Assembly (NCBI RefSeq): GCF_001458255.1
Contig: NZ_CYSB01000025.1
Location: forward strand, 363,245 to 427,244
Origin: Thalassovita autumnalis
GTDB lineage: Bacteria > Pseudomonadota > Alphaproteobacteria > Rhodobacterales > Rhodobacteraceae
DNA: 64,000 nt
Direction of reading: 5' to 3'
Shown here: positions 1 to 9,441 of the stretch, in pieces
How the letters are laid out: each line of letters opens with the position of its first letter
How positions within the stretch are numbered: position 1 is the first letter of the stretch
The notes under the pieces: generated by a model
Told to the model about the DNA's origin: nothing
The model's database searches: none
What the model saw: only the letters and a program-made list of their open reading frames with translations
Program-made: the position numbers and the translations under genes

Positions 1-120
1 CAGGCCCAAAATGACTACTGCATTGCCGATCATGTTGCGGTGCTGACCGCCCTCATGGCAGAGGCGCGCCTTTTGCAAAGCGCGCCTCCAAACATCTCTC
101 AGCGGTTGGAACCGGCCTAG
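1..120 (+). CDS. C-terminal end of an unidentified protein (partial)
   Basis: Frame 1 is open from the first base to a TAG at 118-120 and gives 39 residues ending in QRLEPA. The fragment is alanine- and leucine-rich and looks helical (DHVAVLTALMAEARLLQ). It stops two bases before the stop codon of the convergent MttB-like gene. A C-terminal helix of this kind occurs in Gfo/Idh-type oxidoreductases, but that is only a guess. The coding frame itself is plausible; the function is unknown because the rest lies outside the window. Confidence 0.5.
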   Translation, partial: QAQNDYCIADHVAVLTALMAEARLLQSAPPNISQRLEPA

Positions 121-121
121 A

Positions 122-1666
122 TCAGCCAATTACATCCGGCATCGAGGCCTTTTTGTTGGCGATATAGCTGTTCAGCGCCTCATTCACCGCCGGATCAATT
201 GCCGGCTGCTGGTAATCGGCCAGCAGTTTCTCCACCCGCGCGGAGGCCAGCGCCATGGTGTCACGGCTGCCTTCTTCGGCCCAGGTTTCAAACGGTTTGT
301 AATCCAACAGGTCCGAACGCCAGAAGGCGGTTTTGAAGTTGGCCTGCGTATGGGCGCAGCCCAGGAAGTGGCCGCCCGGGCCGACCTCACGGATTGCATC
401 CATGGCCTGCGCGTTGTCATCAATGGCAACGCCCTGCGCCATCTTGTGCAGCGCGCCCAGCTGATCGGCGTCCATCACAAACTTCTCATAAGAAGCGGCA
501 AGGCCACCTTCCAGCCAGCCACAGGCGTGCAGCATGAAGTTCACACCTGCCAGCAGCCCCATATTCAGGCTGTTTGCGGTTTCATATGCGGCCTGCGCAT
601 CCGGCAGTTTAGAGCCACAGAAAGATCCCGCGGAACGATAAGGCAGACCCAGACGGCGGGCCAACTGACCGGCGCCATAGGTGATCTGGCTGGCTTCAGG
701 GGTGCCGAAGGTCGGCGCGCCCGAGTTCATATCGATCGAGGTCACAAAGGCGCCCATGATCACCGGCGCACCGGGGCGGATCAGCTGGCTGTAGGCAATG
801 CCGGCCAGACCTTCGGCCAGAACCTGCGTCAGCGTGCCCGCAACCGAAACCGGCGCCATCGCACCACCCACAATGAAGGGCGAGATGATGCAGGCCTGAT
901 TGTTCTGCGCATAGACCTCAAGCGCGCCCATCATCACATCGTCGAAGGTCATCGGCGAGTTGATGTTGATGAGCGAGGTCATCACGGTGTTTTCCTGCAC
1001 GAAGTCTTTGCCGAACAGGATCTCACACATCTCCACGCTGTCCTGCGCCCGGCTGGGTTCCGTGACCGAGCCCATGAACGGCTTGTCCGACAGGGTCATA
1101 TGGGCGTGCAGCATGTCTAGGTGACGTTTGTTCACCGCAACATCCGTGGGTTCGCAGACGGTACCGCCGGAATGGTGCAGCCATTTCGACATGTAGCCCA
1201 GCTTCACGAAGTTCTGGAAATCTTCCATTTTCGCATAGCGGCGGCCCCCTTTCGCATCATGCACGAAGGGCGGGCCATAGACCGGGGCCAGCACCAGATT
1301 GTTGCCACCGATCACCACGTTACGCTCAGGGTTGCGGGCGTGCTGGGTGAACTGCGACGGCGCGGTGGCGCAAAGTTTGCGCGCCAGACCTTTGGGGATC
1401 CGCACCCGTTCGCCCTGCACATCGGCACCGGCATCGCGCCATCGGTCAAGCGCGGCGGGGTTGTTGACGAAGTTGACGCCAACCTCTTCCAGAATGGTTT
1501 CGGCGTTGGCCTCAATGATCTCCAGCGCTTCTTCGGTCAGAACCTCGAAGTTGGGGATATTGCGCTCAATATATTTGGCGGTTTCAAACGATACCGCGCT
1601 GCGCGCTGCCCGACGGGCTGCACCGCCGCCACCTCTTGCTCTTCTGCGGGTTCCTGTTTCGGACAT
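122..1666 (-). CDS. Trimethylamine methyltransferase (MttB) family protein, non-pyrrolysine type
   Basis: The 514-residue protein reads as a member of the MttB superfamily, which transfers methyl groups from quaternary or tertiary amines to a corrinoid protein. An arginine/glycine-rich leader (residues 1-20) precedes the family body, which contains glycine-rich barrel segments such as GGAMAPVSVAGTLTQVLAEG and GAFVTSIDMNSGAPTFGTPE. The frame has no internal amber codon, so it is not the pyrrolysine-containing TMA enzyme; such homologues in roseobacters are thought to act on glycine betaine-like or other quaternary amines. No corrinoid protein gene is adjacent. The substrate cannot be told from sequence. 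Confidence 0.85.
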   Translation of the reverse strand: MSETGTRRRARGGGGAARRAARSAVSFETAKYIERNIPNFEVLTEEALEIIEANAETILEEVGVNFVNNPAALDRWRDAGADVQGERVRIPKGLARKLCATAPSQFTQHARNPERNVVIGGNNLVLAPVYGPPFVHDAKGGRRYAKMEDFQNFVKLGYMSKWLHHSGGTVCEPTDVAVNKRHLDMLHAHMTLSDKPFMGSVTEPSRAQDSVEMCEILFGKDFVQENTVMTSLININSPMTFDDVMMGALEVYAQNNQACIISPFIVGGAMAPVSVAGTLTQVLAEGLAGIAYSQLIRPGAPVIMGAFVTSIDMNSGAPTFGTPEASQITYGAGQLARRLGLPYRSAGSFCGSKLPDAQAAYETANSLNMGLLAGVNFMLHACGWLEGGLAASYEKFVMDADQLGALHKMAQGVAIDDNAQAMDAIREVGPGGHFLGCAHTQANFKTAFWRSDLLDYKPFETWAEEGSRDTMALASARVEKLLADYQQPAIDPAVNEALNSYIANKKASMPDVIG

Positions 1667-1902
1667 GACGCCCCCTCAAGTGCTGGTTCAAACGTTAGAC
1701 AAAGATGTAACGCGCCCTGCCCGCCCCCTTGATGCCGGGAACGTCACCCAAGGCGCAAAAGCGACATTGCGGCGATTGAAACCCCGCGAAATCCGCATCT
1801 CATTCCAAAGCGCGACATATATCAGCGCCTTAAACGCGGCAATTGTGCATTTGCAGCACGCGCCCCCTTGCGTCAGCGCCGCCTCTTACCTAATAGGCAA
1901 AC

Positions 1903-3462
1903 ATGACCCAGACATCACACGACCGCCTTCTCATCATCGACTTCGGCAGCCAGGTCACGCAGCTGATTGCACGGCGCCTGCGCGAGCTGAACGTCTATTG
2001 CGAAATCCACCCCTATCAGAACGTCACCATCGACTTTGTGCGCGACATGGCGCCAAAGGCCGTGATCTTCTCCGGTGGGCCTGACAGCGTCACCCGTGAG
2101 GGCAGCCCGCGCGCGCCTGAAGGGATCTTTGAGCTGGGTGTGCCGATCCTTGGAATCTGCTACGGTCAGCAGGTGATGATGCACCAGCTGGGCGGCAAGG
2201 TCGAAAGTGGCCACGGCACCGCCGAATTTGGCCGCGCCTTTGTCACCCCTGAAAACAGCCTGGATATTCTGGATGGCTGGTTCGCGGACGGCGACGAACA
2301 GGTCTGGATGAGCCACGGCGATCACGTCAGTGAAATCGCCCCGGGGTTTGAGGTCTACGGCACCTCCCCCAATGCGCCTTACGCGATCACCGCCGACACC
2401 AAACGTCATTTCTACGCGGTTCAGTTCCACCCCGAGGTGCACCACACCCCGAAAGGTGCAAAGCTGTATGAGAACTTTGTCAAACTGGCAGGGTTCTCGG
2501 GCGATTGGACCATGGGTGCCTACCGTCAGGAAATGATCGAAGACATTCGCGCGCAGGTCGGCGACAAAAAGGTCATCTGCGCCCTGTCTGGCGGCGTTGA
2601 CAGCTCGGTCACCGGGATCCTGCTGCACGAAGCGATCGGCGATCAGCTGACCTGTGTTTTTGTTGACCACGGTCTGCTGCGCAAGGATGAGGCCAAAGAA
2701 GTCGTCGCCATGTTCCGCGACAACTACAATCTGAACCTGATCCACGCCGACGAAAGCGATCTGTTCTTGGGTGAGTTGGAGGGCGTCAGCGACCCCGAAA
2801 CCAAGCGCAAGATCATCGGCAAGCTGTTTATCGACGTGTTCCAGAAATACGCCGATCAGATCGAAGGGGCGGAGTTCCTGGCACAGGGCACCCTGTACCC
2901 TGACGTGATTGAATCGGTTTCCTTCTCTGGTGGTCCTTCGGTCACTATCAAATCGCACCACAACGTGGGCGGCCTGCCTGAGAAGATGGGCCTGAAACTT
3001 GTGGAACCGCTGCGTGGTCTGTTCAAGGATGAGGTCCGCGTGCTGGGCCGCGAGTTGGGCCTGCCGGCCAGCTTCATCGGCCGCCACCCCTTCCCCGGGC
3101 CGGGTCTGGCGATCCGCTGCCCTGGTGAGATCACCCGTGACAAACTGGATATCCTGCGCGAAGCAGATGCGGTCTATATCGATCAGATCCGCAAGCACGG
3201 TCTGTATGACGAGATCTGGCAGGCCTTTGCCGCGATCTTGCCGATGCGCACCGTGGGTGTGATGGGCGATGGCCGCACCTATGACTATGCGGTGGGCCTG
3301 CGCGCTGTGACCTCAGTCGATGGTATGACTGCGGATTACTACCCGTTCAGCCACGAATTCCTGGGCGAAACCATGACCCGCATCATCAATGAGGTGAAAG
3401 GCGTGAACCGCGTGTTCTACGACGTTACCTCAAAACCGCCGGGTACCATTGAGCTGGAATAA
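1903..3462 (+). CDS. guaA: GMP synthase (glutamine-hydrolysing)
   Basis: This enzyme amidates XMP to GMP using glutamine and ATP, the last step of guanine nucleotide synthesis in the cytosol. At 519 residues it has the usual length. The N-terminal class I glutamine amidotransferase domain has the catalytic Cys86 in GICYGQQ and His176/Glu178 in FHPEV. The ATP pyrophosphatase domain has the PP-loop SGGVDSS at about 229-235, and the C-terminal dimerisation domain ends in the typical KPPGTIELE. The start ATG has only a weak Shine-Dalgarno sequence. It stands alone and is followed by a strong terminator. No riboswitch-like fold was seen in the 235 bp upstream. Confidence 0.98.
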   Translation: MTQTSHDRLLIIDFGSQVTQLIARRLRELNVYCEIHPYQNVTIDFVRDMAPKAVIFSGGPDSVTREGSPRAPEGIFELGVPILGICYGQQVMMHQLGGKVESGHGTAEFGRAFVTPENSLDILDGWFADGDEQVWMSHGDHVSEIAPGFEVYGTSPNAPYAITADTKRHFYAVQFHPEVHHTPKGAKLYENFVKLAGFSGDWTMGAYRQEMIEDIRAQVGDKKVICALSGGVDSSVTGILLHEAIGDQLTCVFVDHGLLRKDEAKEVVAMFRDNYNLNLIHADESDLFLGELEGVSDPETKRKIIGKLFIDVFQKYADQIEGAEFLAQGTLYPDVIESVSFSGGPSVTIKSHHNVGGLPEKMGLKLVEPLRGLFKDEVRVLGRELGLPASFIGRHPFPGPGLAIRCPGEITRDKLDILREADAVYIDQIRKHGLYDEIWQAFAAILPMRTVGVMGDGRTYDYAVGLRAVTSVDGMTADYYPFSHEFLGETMTRIINEVKGVNRVFYDVTSKPPGTIELE

Positions 3463-3496
3463 TCCACGCTAACATATTGGTTGAGCAAACAATTCG

Positions 3497-3532
3497 CAGG
3501 CGGCGCCCCAACGGGCGCCGCCTGATTTCGTT
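3497..3532 (+). terminator. Rho-independent terminator of guaA
   Basis: A perfect GC-rich stem (CAGGCGGCGCCCC with GGGCGCCGCCTG, loop AAC) lies 35 bp after the guaA stop and is followed by the T-containing tail GATTTCGTT. Confidence 0.8.
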
Positions 3533-3707
3533 CTGCGGCATGCCCAATCGCAACATAAACCCCGGTTTAATAGGCCCGGATTAGGCCCTACGTTTAATTG
3601 TCAGCCCCCTCGACGGATTTTTACGGTCATGCAGTCCCCAGAGGAGCAGGACCAGATGCCAACGTCGCCATTTCCCCCATGTCACCTATGCGTTCAACGC
3701 GGGCTTT

Positions 3708-4685
3708 GTGCGGCAGGGGCTGATCTCGATCTATTCGCTGCTGGTCGCGACCCACGGCAAGGTGGCGGTGGTGGTGCACATAGATGCCCCCGCCGAGGAG
3801 CTGAGCCACGGCATCAAAGCGCTGAGTGCGCTGTTCCCCGACGCCCAGATCACCCAACACATTAACCCTGATCTGCCACAGCAGGATCACCCACATCTGA
3901 AACATGGCCGCCCCTATACCCATTGGATGATGACAGCGCTGGCCTCAACCAAGGTCAAAACCCTCTACGTTGATGGGGACACGCTGTTTGTCGATGATCC
4001 GACGCCGCTTTACCATCTGGACCTTGAGGGCAAGCTGCTGGCGGGTGTGCCGGACACGCGTTTTGAAATCCTGCACCATAAAATCGGCCTCTGGTCGCGG
4101 TTTGGCGCCCTTGGTGTGGCCTGTAGAAGGCCGTTCCGGCAAGTGATCGCGACGCAAAAACACGACCTGCATAGGGCGCAATACATCAACGCCGGCCTGT
4201 TGCTGGTGGATATGCCCGCGCTGCGCCGGGCCGGTTTGGCAGAGCAGCTGGATGGCTACAAATCCTACAGCCAGATCTACGATCACAAGGGCTGGACCAA
4301 TTGCGATCAGGATTGGTTCAACTATCTGTTTGGCACCCAGCGCGACGCCATTCAGCTGCTTTCTGCCCGCTGGAACCTGCTGGCCAATCTGGCCAATATG
4401 GATCGGCTTTGGGCCATTTCTGTTCCCAGCAAAATCCGCGCGGCCTACCGCAGGGCACAGAACAATCCGGCGCTTTATCATTTTGCCGGCAGCGTCTTCA
4501 AACCCTGGCAAAGCCAGCCTCTGCAACGCCCGATGAGTCCCCTCCAAAAACGCGCGCTGGGGGCCTGGTATCAAGCCGCCATCACCTTTTCTGCAAAAAC
4601 CGGGATGGACATTCCACCGATGATAGAGAAAATCAGCCGGATTGCAGAAAAGGAACGCCACAAATGGACCTCTACATTCGCCTGA
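3708..4685 (+). CDS. Glycosyltransferase family 8-like protein, probable 5' frameshift
   Basis: The protein reads as a GT8-type (glycogenin/LgtC-like) glycosyltransferase: SIYSLLVATHGKVAVVVHID near the start, the metal-binding DGD in LYVDGDTLFVDD, and a later YINAGLLLVDMPALRRAG segment typical of the family. The open frame can only start at a GTG (3708) with no ribosome-binding site. Coding similarity continues upstream in the same frame (HVTYAFNAGFVRQG), where the first beta strand of the nucleotide site belongs. A GAGGAG lies 9 bases before an ATG at 3656 in another frame, so a one-base insertion near 3661 probably separates the true start from the body. The acceptor sugar is unknown. Confidence 0.75.
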   Translation: MRQGLISIYSLLVATHGKVAVVVHIDAPAEELSHGIKALSALFPDAQITQHINPDLPQQDHPHLKHGRPYTHWMMTALASTKVKTLYVDGDTLFVDDPTPLYHLDLEGKLLAGVPDTRFEILHHKIGLWSRFGALGVACRRPFRQVIATQKHDLHRAQYINAGLLLVDMPALRRAGLAEQLDGYKSYSQIYDHKGWTNCDQDWFNYLFGTQRDAIQLLSARWNLLANLANMDRLWAISVPSKIRAAYRRAQNNPALYHFAGSVFKPWQSQPLQRPMSPLQKRALGAWYQAAITFSAKTGMDIPPMIEKISRIAEKERHKWTSTFA

Positions 4686-4722
4686 GCCCACGTGCCACGG
4701 GGCCCCGTTTGGGGCGACCAGC

Positions 4723-5592
4723 ATGATCAGCCAGACCTTTGCCGCCATTTTGTGGATGTCGGGCGCGATTGTCTCGTTTTCATCCATGGCCGTGGCGGGA
4801 CGCGCCATCAGTTTTGAACTCGATACCTTCGAGATCATGATGTACCGCAGCTTCGTAGGCTTCGCGATTGTACTGGTCGTGGCAACGGCGACGGGCCACT
4901 TGGGTGACGTGACCAAGCGTCACTTGGGAACCCACGCCATTCGCAATTTCAGCCACTTCGCCGGACAGAACCTCTGGTTTTATGCGTTGACTGTGATTCC
5001 TTTGGCACAGGTCTTTGCTCTGGAGTTTACATCGCCGCTTTGGGCCATCGCCCTGTCTGCGATTGTGCTGGGGGAACGCATCACCCGGACACGTGGCATT
5101 GCGGCACTGATCGGCTTCATCGGCATTCTGATCGTCGCCCGCCCCAGCCCCGACAGCCTGAATGTTGGCCAATTGGCTGCCGCGCTTGCCGCCATTGGTT
5201 TTGCCGGCTCCGCCGTCTTCACCCGCAAGTTGACGCGCAGCGAAACCATCACCTGTATCCTGTTCTATCTGACGCTGATGCAGGCGGTTTTTGGAATAAT
5301 TGCAGCAGGTTATGACGGTGACGTGGCCCTGCCCTCAGCCCAATCCGTTCCCTGGCTGGTGCTGATTGCTGTTGCCGGGCTGGTTGCGCATTTCTGTCTG
5401 ACAACCGCCCTGAAACTGGCGCCGGCCACGGTTGTCATGCCAATCGATTTCATTCGCCTGCCGTTGATCGCGGTGATCGGCATGCTGCTTTATGCCGAGG
5501 CATTGGACCCTTGGGTGTTCCTGGGCGCGGCGGTCATTTTTGGCGCGAACTACCTCAACATCCGTGCAGAAATGCCACGTAACCCAAAATAG
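4723..5592 (+). CDS. DMT-family (EamA) membrane transporter
   Basis: The 289-residue protein has about ten hydrophobic segments arranged as two EamA repeats, the layout of drug/metabolite exporters of the inner membrane. The repeat ends LEFTSPLWAIALSAIVLGE and PIDFIRLPLIAVIGMLLYAE are characteristic. ATG 4723 was chosen because a longer in-frame start at 4642 would lie inside the preceding gene and add a non-hydrophobic tail. It begins 37 bp after the glycosyltransferase gene and may be cotranscribed with it. Substrates of this family cannot be predicted. Confidence 0.88.
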   Translation: MISQTFAAILWMSGAIVSFSSMAVAGRAISFELDTFEIMMYRSFVGFAIVLVVATATGHLGDVTKRHLGTHAIRNFSHFAGQNLWFYALTVIPLAQVFALEFTSPLWAIALSAIVLGERITRTRGIAALIGFIGILIVARPSPDSLNVGQLAAALAAIGFAGSAVFTRKLTRSETITCILFYLTLMQAVFGIIAAGYDGDVALPSAQSVPWLVLIAVAGLVAHFCLTTALKLAPATVVMPIDFIRLPLIAVIGMLLYAEALDPWVFLGAAVIFGANYLNIRAEMPRNPK

Positions 5593-5708
5593 ACACAGCA
5601 TCGCTTTCTCCACAAACTGCGACAAGTTTACGCTGGGGCTGCGTTGACAGGCGGAATCTTGCTTGGCTATGCCTGACAGACGCACAAGTTTGTGAAGGGG
5701 AGGAATGC

Positions 5709-6851
5709 ATGCAGCGTTATATGGTAGGAGCCGCAGTACTGGCTCTGACGGCAGGAGCAGCACAGGCGGGCGGGATCGACCGGTCGGGCCAAAGTATTGC
5801 GCCGATTTTTGAAGACGGTAACTACGTTGAGTTCAGCTTTGGCCACGTCAAACCTAAGGTATCGGGCGAGCAGGTAAATAATCTTTTTGGGCCCGGTCCG
5901 GTCGTTGTAGTGCCGGGTCTCGGCCAATCGTCGGGGAACATGACGGGCAGCTACAACCTGCCGGGTTTCGCCTTTAAAACCGACATTAATGAGAAACTGT
6001 CAGCGGCCATCATTCTCGATAGCCCGTATGGCGCGGATGTGGACTACAGCTATGTAGATCCTTTGGCTCCATATGCCTACACCGGCTCCAACGCAACGAT
6101 CGACTCGCGCGGGATCACCGCCGTTCTGAAATACGACATCAGCGATCGTTTCTCGGTTCATGCTGGTGCCCGCAACGTGACGACCAATGGCAACGTCACG
6201 TTGTTCAACGGCTATCAGATGGAAACCACGAACGAGAGTGATTGGGGTTACCTGATCGGTGCGGCTTACGAAATTCCGGACATCGCGCTGCGTGCAGCAC
6301 TGACCTACAACTCGGCAATCACGCACAACTTCACCACCACTGAGAACGGCGTGTTCGACAGCCCAATGGAAACGGTTATCCCCCAGTCGGTTAACTTTGA
6401 TTTCCAAACTGGCATTGCCGAAGGCACGTTGCTGATGGCGTCGGTTCGCTGGGTTGAGTGGACTGCCTTCGACATTTCGCCAACGGCCTATGTGGCTTCG
6501 CCGACCAACCTCGACAATTCACCTCTGCTTTCTTACGACAACGATACCTTCACCTACAGCCTTGGCATCGGTCGCCAGTTGACCGACAAACTGTCGGGCT
6601 CGGTAACGCTGGGCTATGAGAAGTCGACCGGTGGATTCTCGAGCAACCTTGGTCCGACCGATGGCTACACCTCGATCTCACTGGGTCTGAAGTATCAGGT
6701 CACCGATGGCACAGCGATCTCGGGCGGCATTCGCTTTGCGAAACTGGGTGACGCTGAAACGCAGAACCCCAGCGTTCTGGGCCAGACCTTTGGCGATTTT
6801 GACGACAATACCGCGACAGCAATTGGTCTGAAAATCAGCCACAGCTTCTAA
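5709..6851 (+). CDS. FadL/TodX-family outer membrane transport protein
   Basis: A clear signal peptide (MQRYMVGAAVLALTAGAAQA) precedes a 360-residue beta-rich body with alternating aromatic strands and a final ATAIGLKISHSF, ending in Phe as outer membrane barrels do. The features fit the OmpP1/FadL family that lets hydrophobic compounds such as long-chain fatty acids or aromatics cross the outer membrane. GGGGAGGA lies immediately upstream of the start; an ATG at 5705 is out of frame. The gene stands alone and has its own terminator. Confidence 0.87.
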   Translation: MQRYMVGAAVLALTAGAAQAGGIDRSGQSIAPIFEDGNYVEFSFGHVKPKVSGEQVNNLFGPGPVVVVPGLGQSSGNMTGSYNLPGFAFKTDINEKLSAAIILDSPYGADVDYSYVDPLAPYAYTGSNATIDSRGITAVLKYDISDRFSVHAGARNVTTNGNVTLFNGYQMETTNESDWGYLIGAAYEIPDIALRAALTYNSAITHNFTTTENGVFDSPMETVIPQSVNFDFQTGIAEGTLLMASVRWVEWTAFDISPTAYVASPTNLDNSPLLSYDNDTFTYSLGIGRQLTDKLSGSVTLGYEKSTGGFSSNLGPTDGYTSISLGLKYQVTDGTAISGGIRFAKLGDAETQNPSVLGQTFGDFDDNTATAIGLKISHSF

Positions 6852-6873
6852 AGCGTTTAGACGCGAAAAGAAT

Positions 6874-6904
6874 CGGGTGGGGCTAACGCCCCGCCCGTTT
6901 TTTA
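6874..6904 (+). terminator. Rho-independent terminator of the FadL-family gene
   Basis: The stem CGGGTGGGGC pairs with GCCCCGCCCG (one T-G pair) around a TAAC-type loop and is followed by a run of seven T. Confidence 0.85.
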
Positions 6905-6913
6905 TTACCAGGT

Positions 6914-7687
6914 CTAGATCTTCGCCGCCTTTTTCAGCCGTTCATCCAGCGCTTTTTGGTAAGCCGCTTTTGCCGCCTCATCCACCTGGGCGCTTTTGGC
7001 GTAGTAGATGAAGCCAAGCGCCTGACGCGACCGTGTGGGTGAGTTATTGGCGCCGGCCCAATGCACCGTTTTGGCATGATGCATCAGAAAGGTGCCGGCG
7101 GGGCCCGGGAAACTGACCGTGTTGGCGTGATCTGCTTCGGTGCCGAAATCTGTCATCCCTTGTGAAAAGCCCAGCATTCCGCTCTGGCCATGATCGCGAA
7201 ACCCGCCCTTATGGGATCCCCGCAGATAGTGGATGCAGCCGTTTTCCGCATCGACCTCTTCCAGCGCCAGCCAGCCGGTCACCGCCTCACACGGGGTGAG
7301 GTGGAAAAACACGCCATCCTGATGGGGCGGGGTTGGTTGGCCGATGCCCGCAGGTTTGTTGAAATACTGCATGTTGATCGGCACAACCTCATCCTGCAGA
7401 ACCTCCTCGGCGATCCGGCGCGCGGGGCCGTTCAGCATCATCTCAGCAAACCAATCGTCATAGTGAAACATCTGCTGCAGCTGTTTCAGCGTGCTGCGGT
7501 CGGCGCGCTCCTCATAATAGACCTGCGCCTCGGGCATCTGGGGCACTTTTTCACGCACAAACCGATCCAATTGACGCCGGATCTCAGCCACTTCGGGCGC
7601 AGAGTACAGCGCATCGACATGGACATATCCATCCCTGTCGAAGTCAGATTTCAGAGGTCTCTCGGCTTGTTTGGTGTCATTTTTCAT
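6914..7687 (-). CDS. Phytanoyl-CoA dioxygenase (PhyH) family protein
   Basis: The 257-residue protein has the PhyH layout of non-haem Fe(II)/2-oxoglutarate dioxygenases: FDRDGYVHVDALYS at the N-terminus, the iron-binding HQD in PTPPHQDGVFFHL, and the distal iron-binding histidine within MHHAKTVHWAGANNS followed by the 2-oxoglutarate-binding Arg in TRSRQALG. The substrate is unknown; relatives hydroxylate ectoine, phytanoyl-CoA or small natural products. It is divergent from an AraC-type regulator 89 bp away, which is the likely controller, and it flanks the sialic acid block. Confidence 0.87.
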   Translation of the reverse strand: MKNDTKQAERPLKSDFDRDGYVHVDALYSAPEVAEIRRQLDRFVREKVPQMPEAQVYYEERADRSTLKQLQQMFHYDDWFAEMMLNGPARRIAEEVLQDEVVPINMQYFNKPAGIGQPTPPHQDGVFFHLTPCEAVTGWLALEEVDAENGCIHYLRGSHKGGFRDHGQSGMLGFSQGMTDFGTEADHANTVSFPGPAGTFLMHHAKTVHWAGANNSPTRSRQALGFIYYAKSAQVDEAAKAAYQKALDERLKKAAKI

Positions 7688-7776
7688 CTCGGGGTTTCCT
7701 TTTCTGTTCTGCCTCAGCCTAGGTTCTCCAAAGCCCTTTCCCTATTGAGCAGATCGGCTAAAATATAGGAAATCCG

Positions 7777-8544
7777 ATGAACTCTGAGGGGATAGTGGAC
7801 ACAGGCCTGAACATATTGCGGCTGGATCTGGGGCGGTTTGACCGGCGGTTCGGCATTGGTCCGGCCTGTTGGCCATTCTTTGACCTGTTGTGGATCCATA
7901 GCGGCTCTGTTCAGATCAGAATTGGTGGGGCTAATCTGACCCTTCAGGCTCCAGACGGGGTGCTGATCGCACCGGATGTTGCCTTTGAGGGGCGCTCGCA
8001 GGGGGCGGATGCCTCGATTTGTCATTTCGACTGGACAGCGCCGGATCTGGCATGTCCGCACGGATTTCTGCGTCCAGGGCTGGTGGCCGGGGCCAATCTG
8101 CAAACGATGATCCGTCTGCTGCACAGGCACGCCGCCCAAAACGCATCGGCGGAGATCCGGAAACGTCTGTTACGGGCCATTTTGGATGGGTTTTCACCAC
8201 CTGCCGAAACCGATCCCCCCAGCCGCGTTGATCGCGCCTGGCAAGAGGCAACGGAGAAGCTGGCCGAGATCCGCAGCCTGCAGGACGTGGCCGCGCTGGC
8301 GGGCCTGTCAGAAAGCAGTTTCCGCGCCGAGCATCGGACGCAACACGGCGCGCCGGCGGGGCGTCATTTACAAAGGTTAAAATTGCGCCATGCCGCGCGG
8401 CTGCTGACAACCACCGGACTGACCCTGTCGGATGTTGCTGCGCAGGTTGGGTTTGCCCACGCCGAAAGCCTGTCTGCCGCCTTCAGCCGTCACTATGGTC
8501 AATCGCCGGGACGCTATCGTCGCGCCCATCGGCATCTGGCATGA
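7777..8544 (+). CDS. AraC-family transcriptional regulator
   Basis: The 255-residue protein carries two C-terminal helix-turn-helix units: LQDVAALAGLSESSFRAEHR and the second helix pair TLSDVAAQVGFAHAESLSAAFSRHYGQSPGRYRR, the latter being the AraC signature. The N-terminal half has a cupin-like sensor pattern (IHSGSVQIRIGGANLTLQAPDGVLIAP). It is transcribed away from the PhyH gene and converges with the formylglycine-generating enzyme gene. Its ligand is unknown; a role in control of the PhyH gene is an inference from position. Confidence 0.92.
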   Translation: MNSEGIVDTGLNILRLDLGRFDRRFGIGPACWPFFDLLWIHSGSVQIRIGGANLTLQAPDGVLIAPDVAFEGRSQGADASICHFDWTAPDLACPHGFLRPGLVAGANLQTMIRLLHRHAAQNASAEIRKRLLRAILDGFSPPAETDPPSRVDRAWQEATEKLAEIRSLQDVAALAGLSESSFRAEHRTQHGAPAGRHLQRLKLRHAARLLTTTGLTLSDVAAQVGFAHAESLSAAFSRHYGQSPGRYRRAHRHLA

Positions 8545-8556
8545 TTAGCCTAGAAT

Positions 8557-9441
8557 TTAGGTCGGCCGCAGAACGCAGCGAAATCCAAGATGGTTAGTGG
8601 TAGACCGCACCTCTTGCGGGCTGCGCGCGGCGGCGCGGTAGCGGCGGCAATAGCTTGGCGCACAGAGAAAGGAGCCGCCTTTGGTGACATAGCTTTGCCC
8701 CGGCAAAACCGTTCTGCTGGGGGTGCAACAGGCGCCAGATTGCGCCCGGGAATGCCCATTGCGATAGGGCGTCACCGTCCATTCCCACACATTGCCGATC
8801 ATGTTGTAAAGGCCAAAACGGCTGCGCTGTCCCTGCCTTGACGCACAGGACAGAAACCGACCCTTCTTTCTGTTTTTATGGGGAAATTCACCGTGCCAGA
8901 TGTTGGCCATACGGCGCCCGTTGGGCATCAGTTGGTCGCCCCATGGATATTCGGTGGAGACCCCATCGCGGGCAGCAAACTCCCACTCTTTTTCCGTTGG
9001 CAGCGCCTTGCCCGCCCAGGCCGCATAGGCCATCGCATCATTGAGTGAGACCTGAACCACCGGATGATCCAAGCGGCCCAGCAGGTCAGAGCCCGGACCC
9101 TCAGGCTGATACCAGCAGGCCCCCGGCACAAAGCGCCACCATTGGCGAAAATCCCCCAAGGGCACCGGGTGATCGGTCATGGTAAACACCAGACCGCCGG
9201 GTTCACGCGCCTCAGGCGGCAGATCCGGTGCTTCGCATTGCGGGATCGCCTTTTCAGCGTCGCTGACATAGCCGGTGTCCAGCACAAAGCGGCGGAATTC
9301 GGCGTTGGTGACCGTGGCCTCATCGATGGCAAAGGGGCGCACCTCGGCCATATGGGCCGGGGCCTCCTCAGGGTAATGATGGTTACTGCCCATCTGGAAA
9401 ATGCCGCCTTTCAGCGCCACCATACCCGCCGTCTTGATCAT
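8557..9441 (-). CDS. Formylglycine-generating enzyme (sulfatase modifying factor)
   Basis: This enzyme oxidises the active-site cysteine of type I sulfatases to C-alpha-formylglycine using O2 and copper. The 294-residue protein has the full FGE-sulfatase fold: VTNAEFRRFV, LPTEKEWEFAARDG with YPWGD, NMIGNVWEWTVTPY, and GGSFLCAPSYCRRYR, in which Cys260 and Cys265 match the catalytic cysteine pair of human SUMF1. It ends in LGFRC. Its ATG overlaps the stop of the sulfatase gene by four bases, so the two are translationally coupled and the sulfatase next door is the obvious client. Many SUMF1-fold proteins lack the Cys pair; this one keeps it. Confidence 0.93.
   Translation of the reverse strand: MIKTAGMVALKGGIFQMGSNHHYPEEAPAHMAEVRPFAIDEATVTNAEFRRFVLDTGYVSDAEKAIPQCEAPDLPPEAREPGGLVFTMTDHPVPLGDFRQWWRFVPGACWYQPEGPGSDLLGRLDHPVVQVSLNDAMAYAAWAGKALPTEKEWEFAARDGVSTEYPWGDQLMPNGRRMANIWHGEFPHKNRKKGRFLSCASRQGQRSRFGLYNMIGNVWEWTVTPYRNGHSRAQSGACCTPSRTVLPGQSYVTKGGSFLCAPSYCRRYRAAARSPQEVRSTTNHLGFRCVLRPT

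Noticed and set aside
1915..3198. Long minus-strand open frame of 427 codons opposite guaA
   Set aside because: It is a shadow of the GC-rich guaA gene; guaA has all catalytic motifs and the antisense product has none.
8700..9155. A CTPSR motif inside the formylglycine-generating enzyme (residues 239-243) that looks like a sulfatase active site
   Set aside because: The protein has the full SUMF1 fold and Cys pair; related enzymes carry CC-x-P at this place, so the resemblance to a sulfatase motif is chance.
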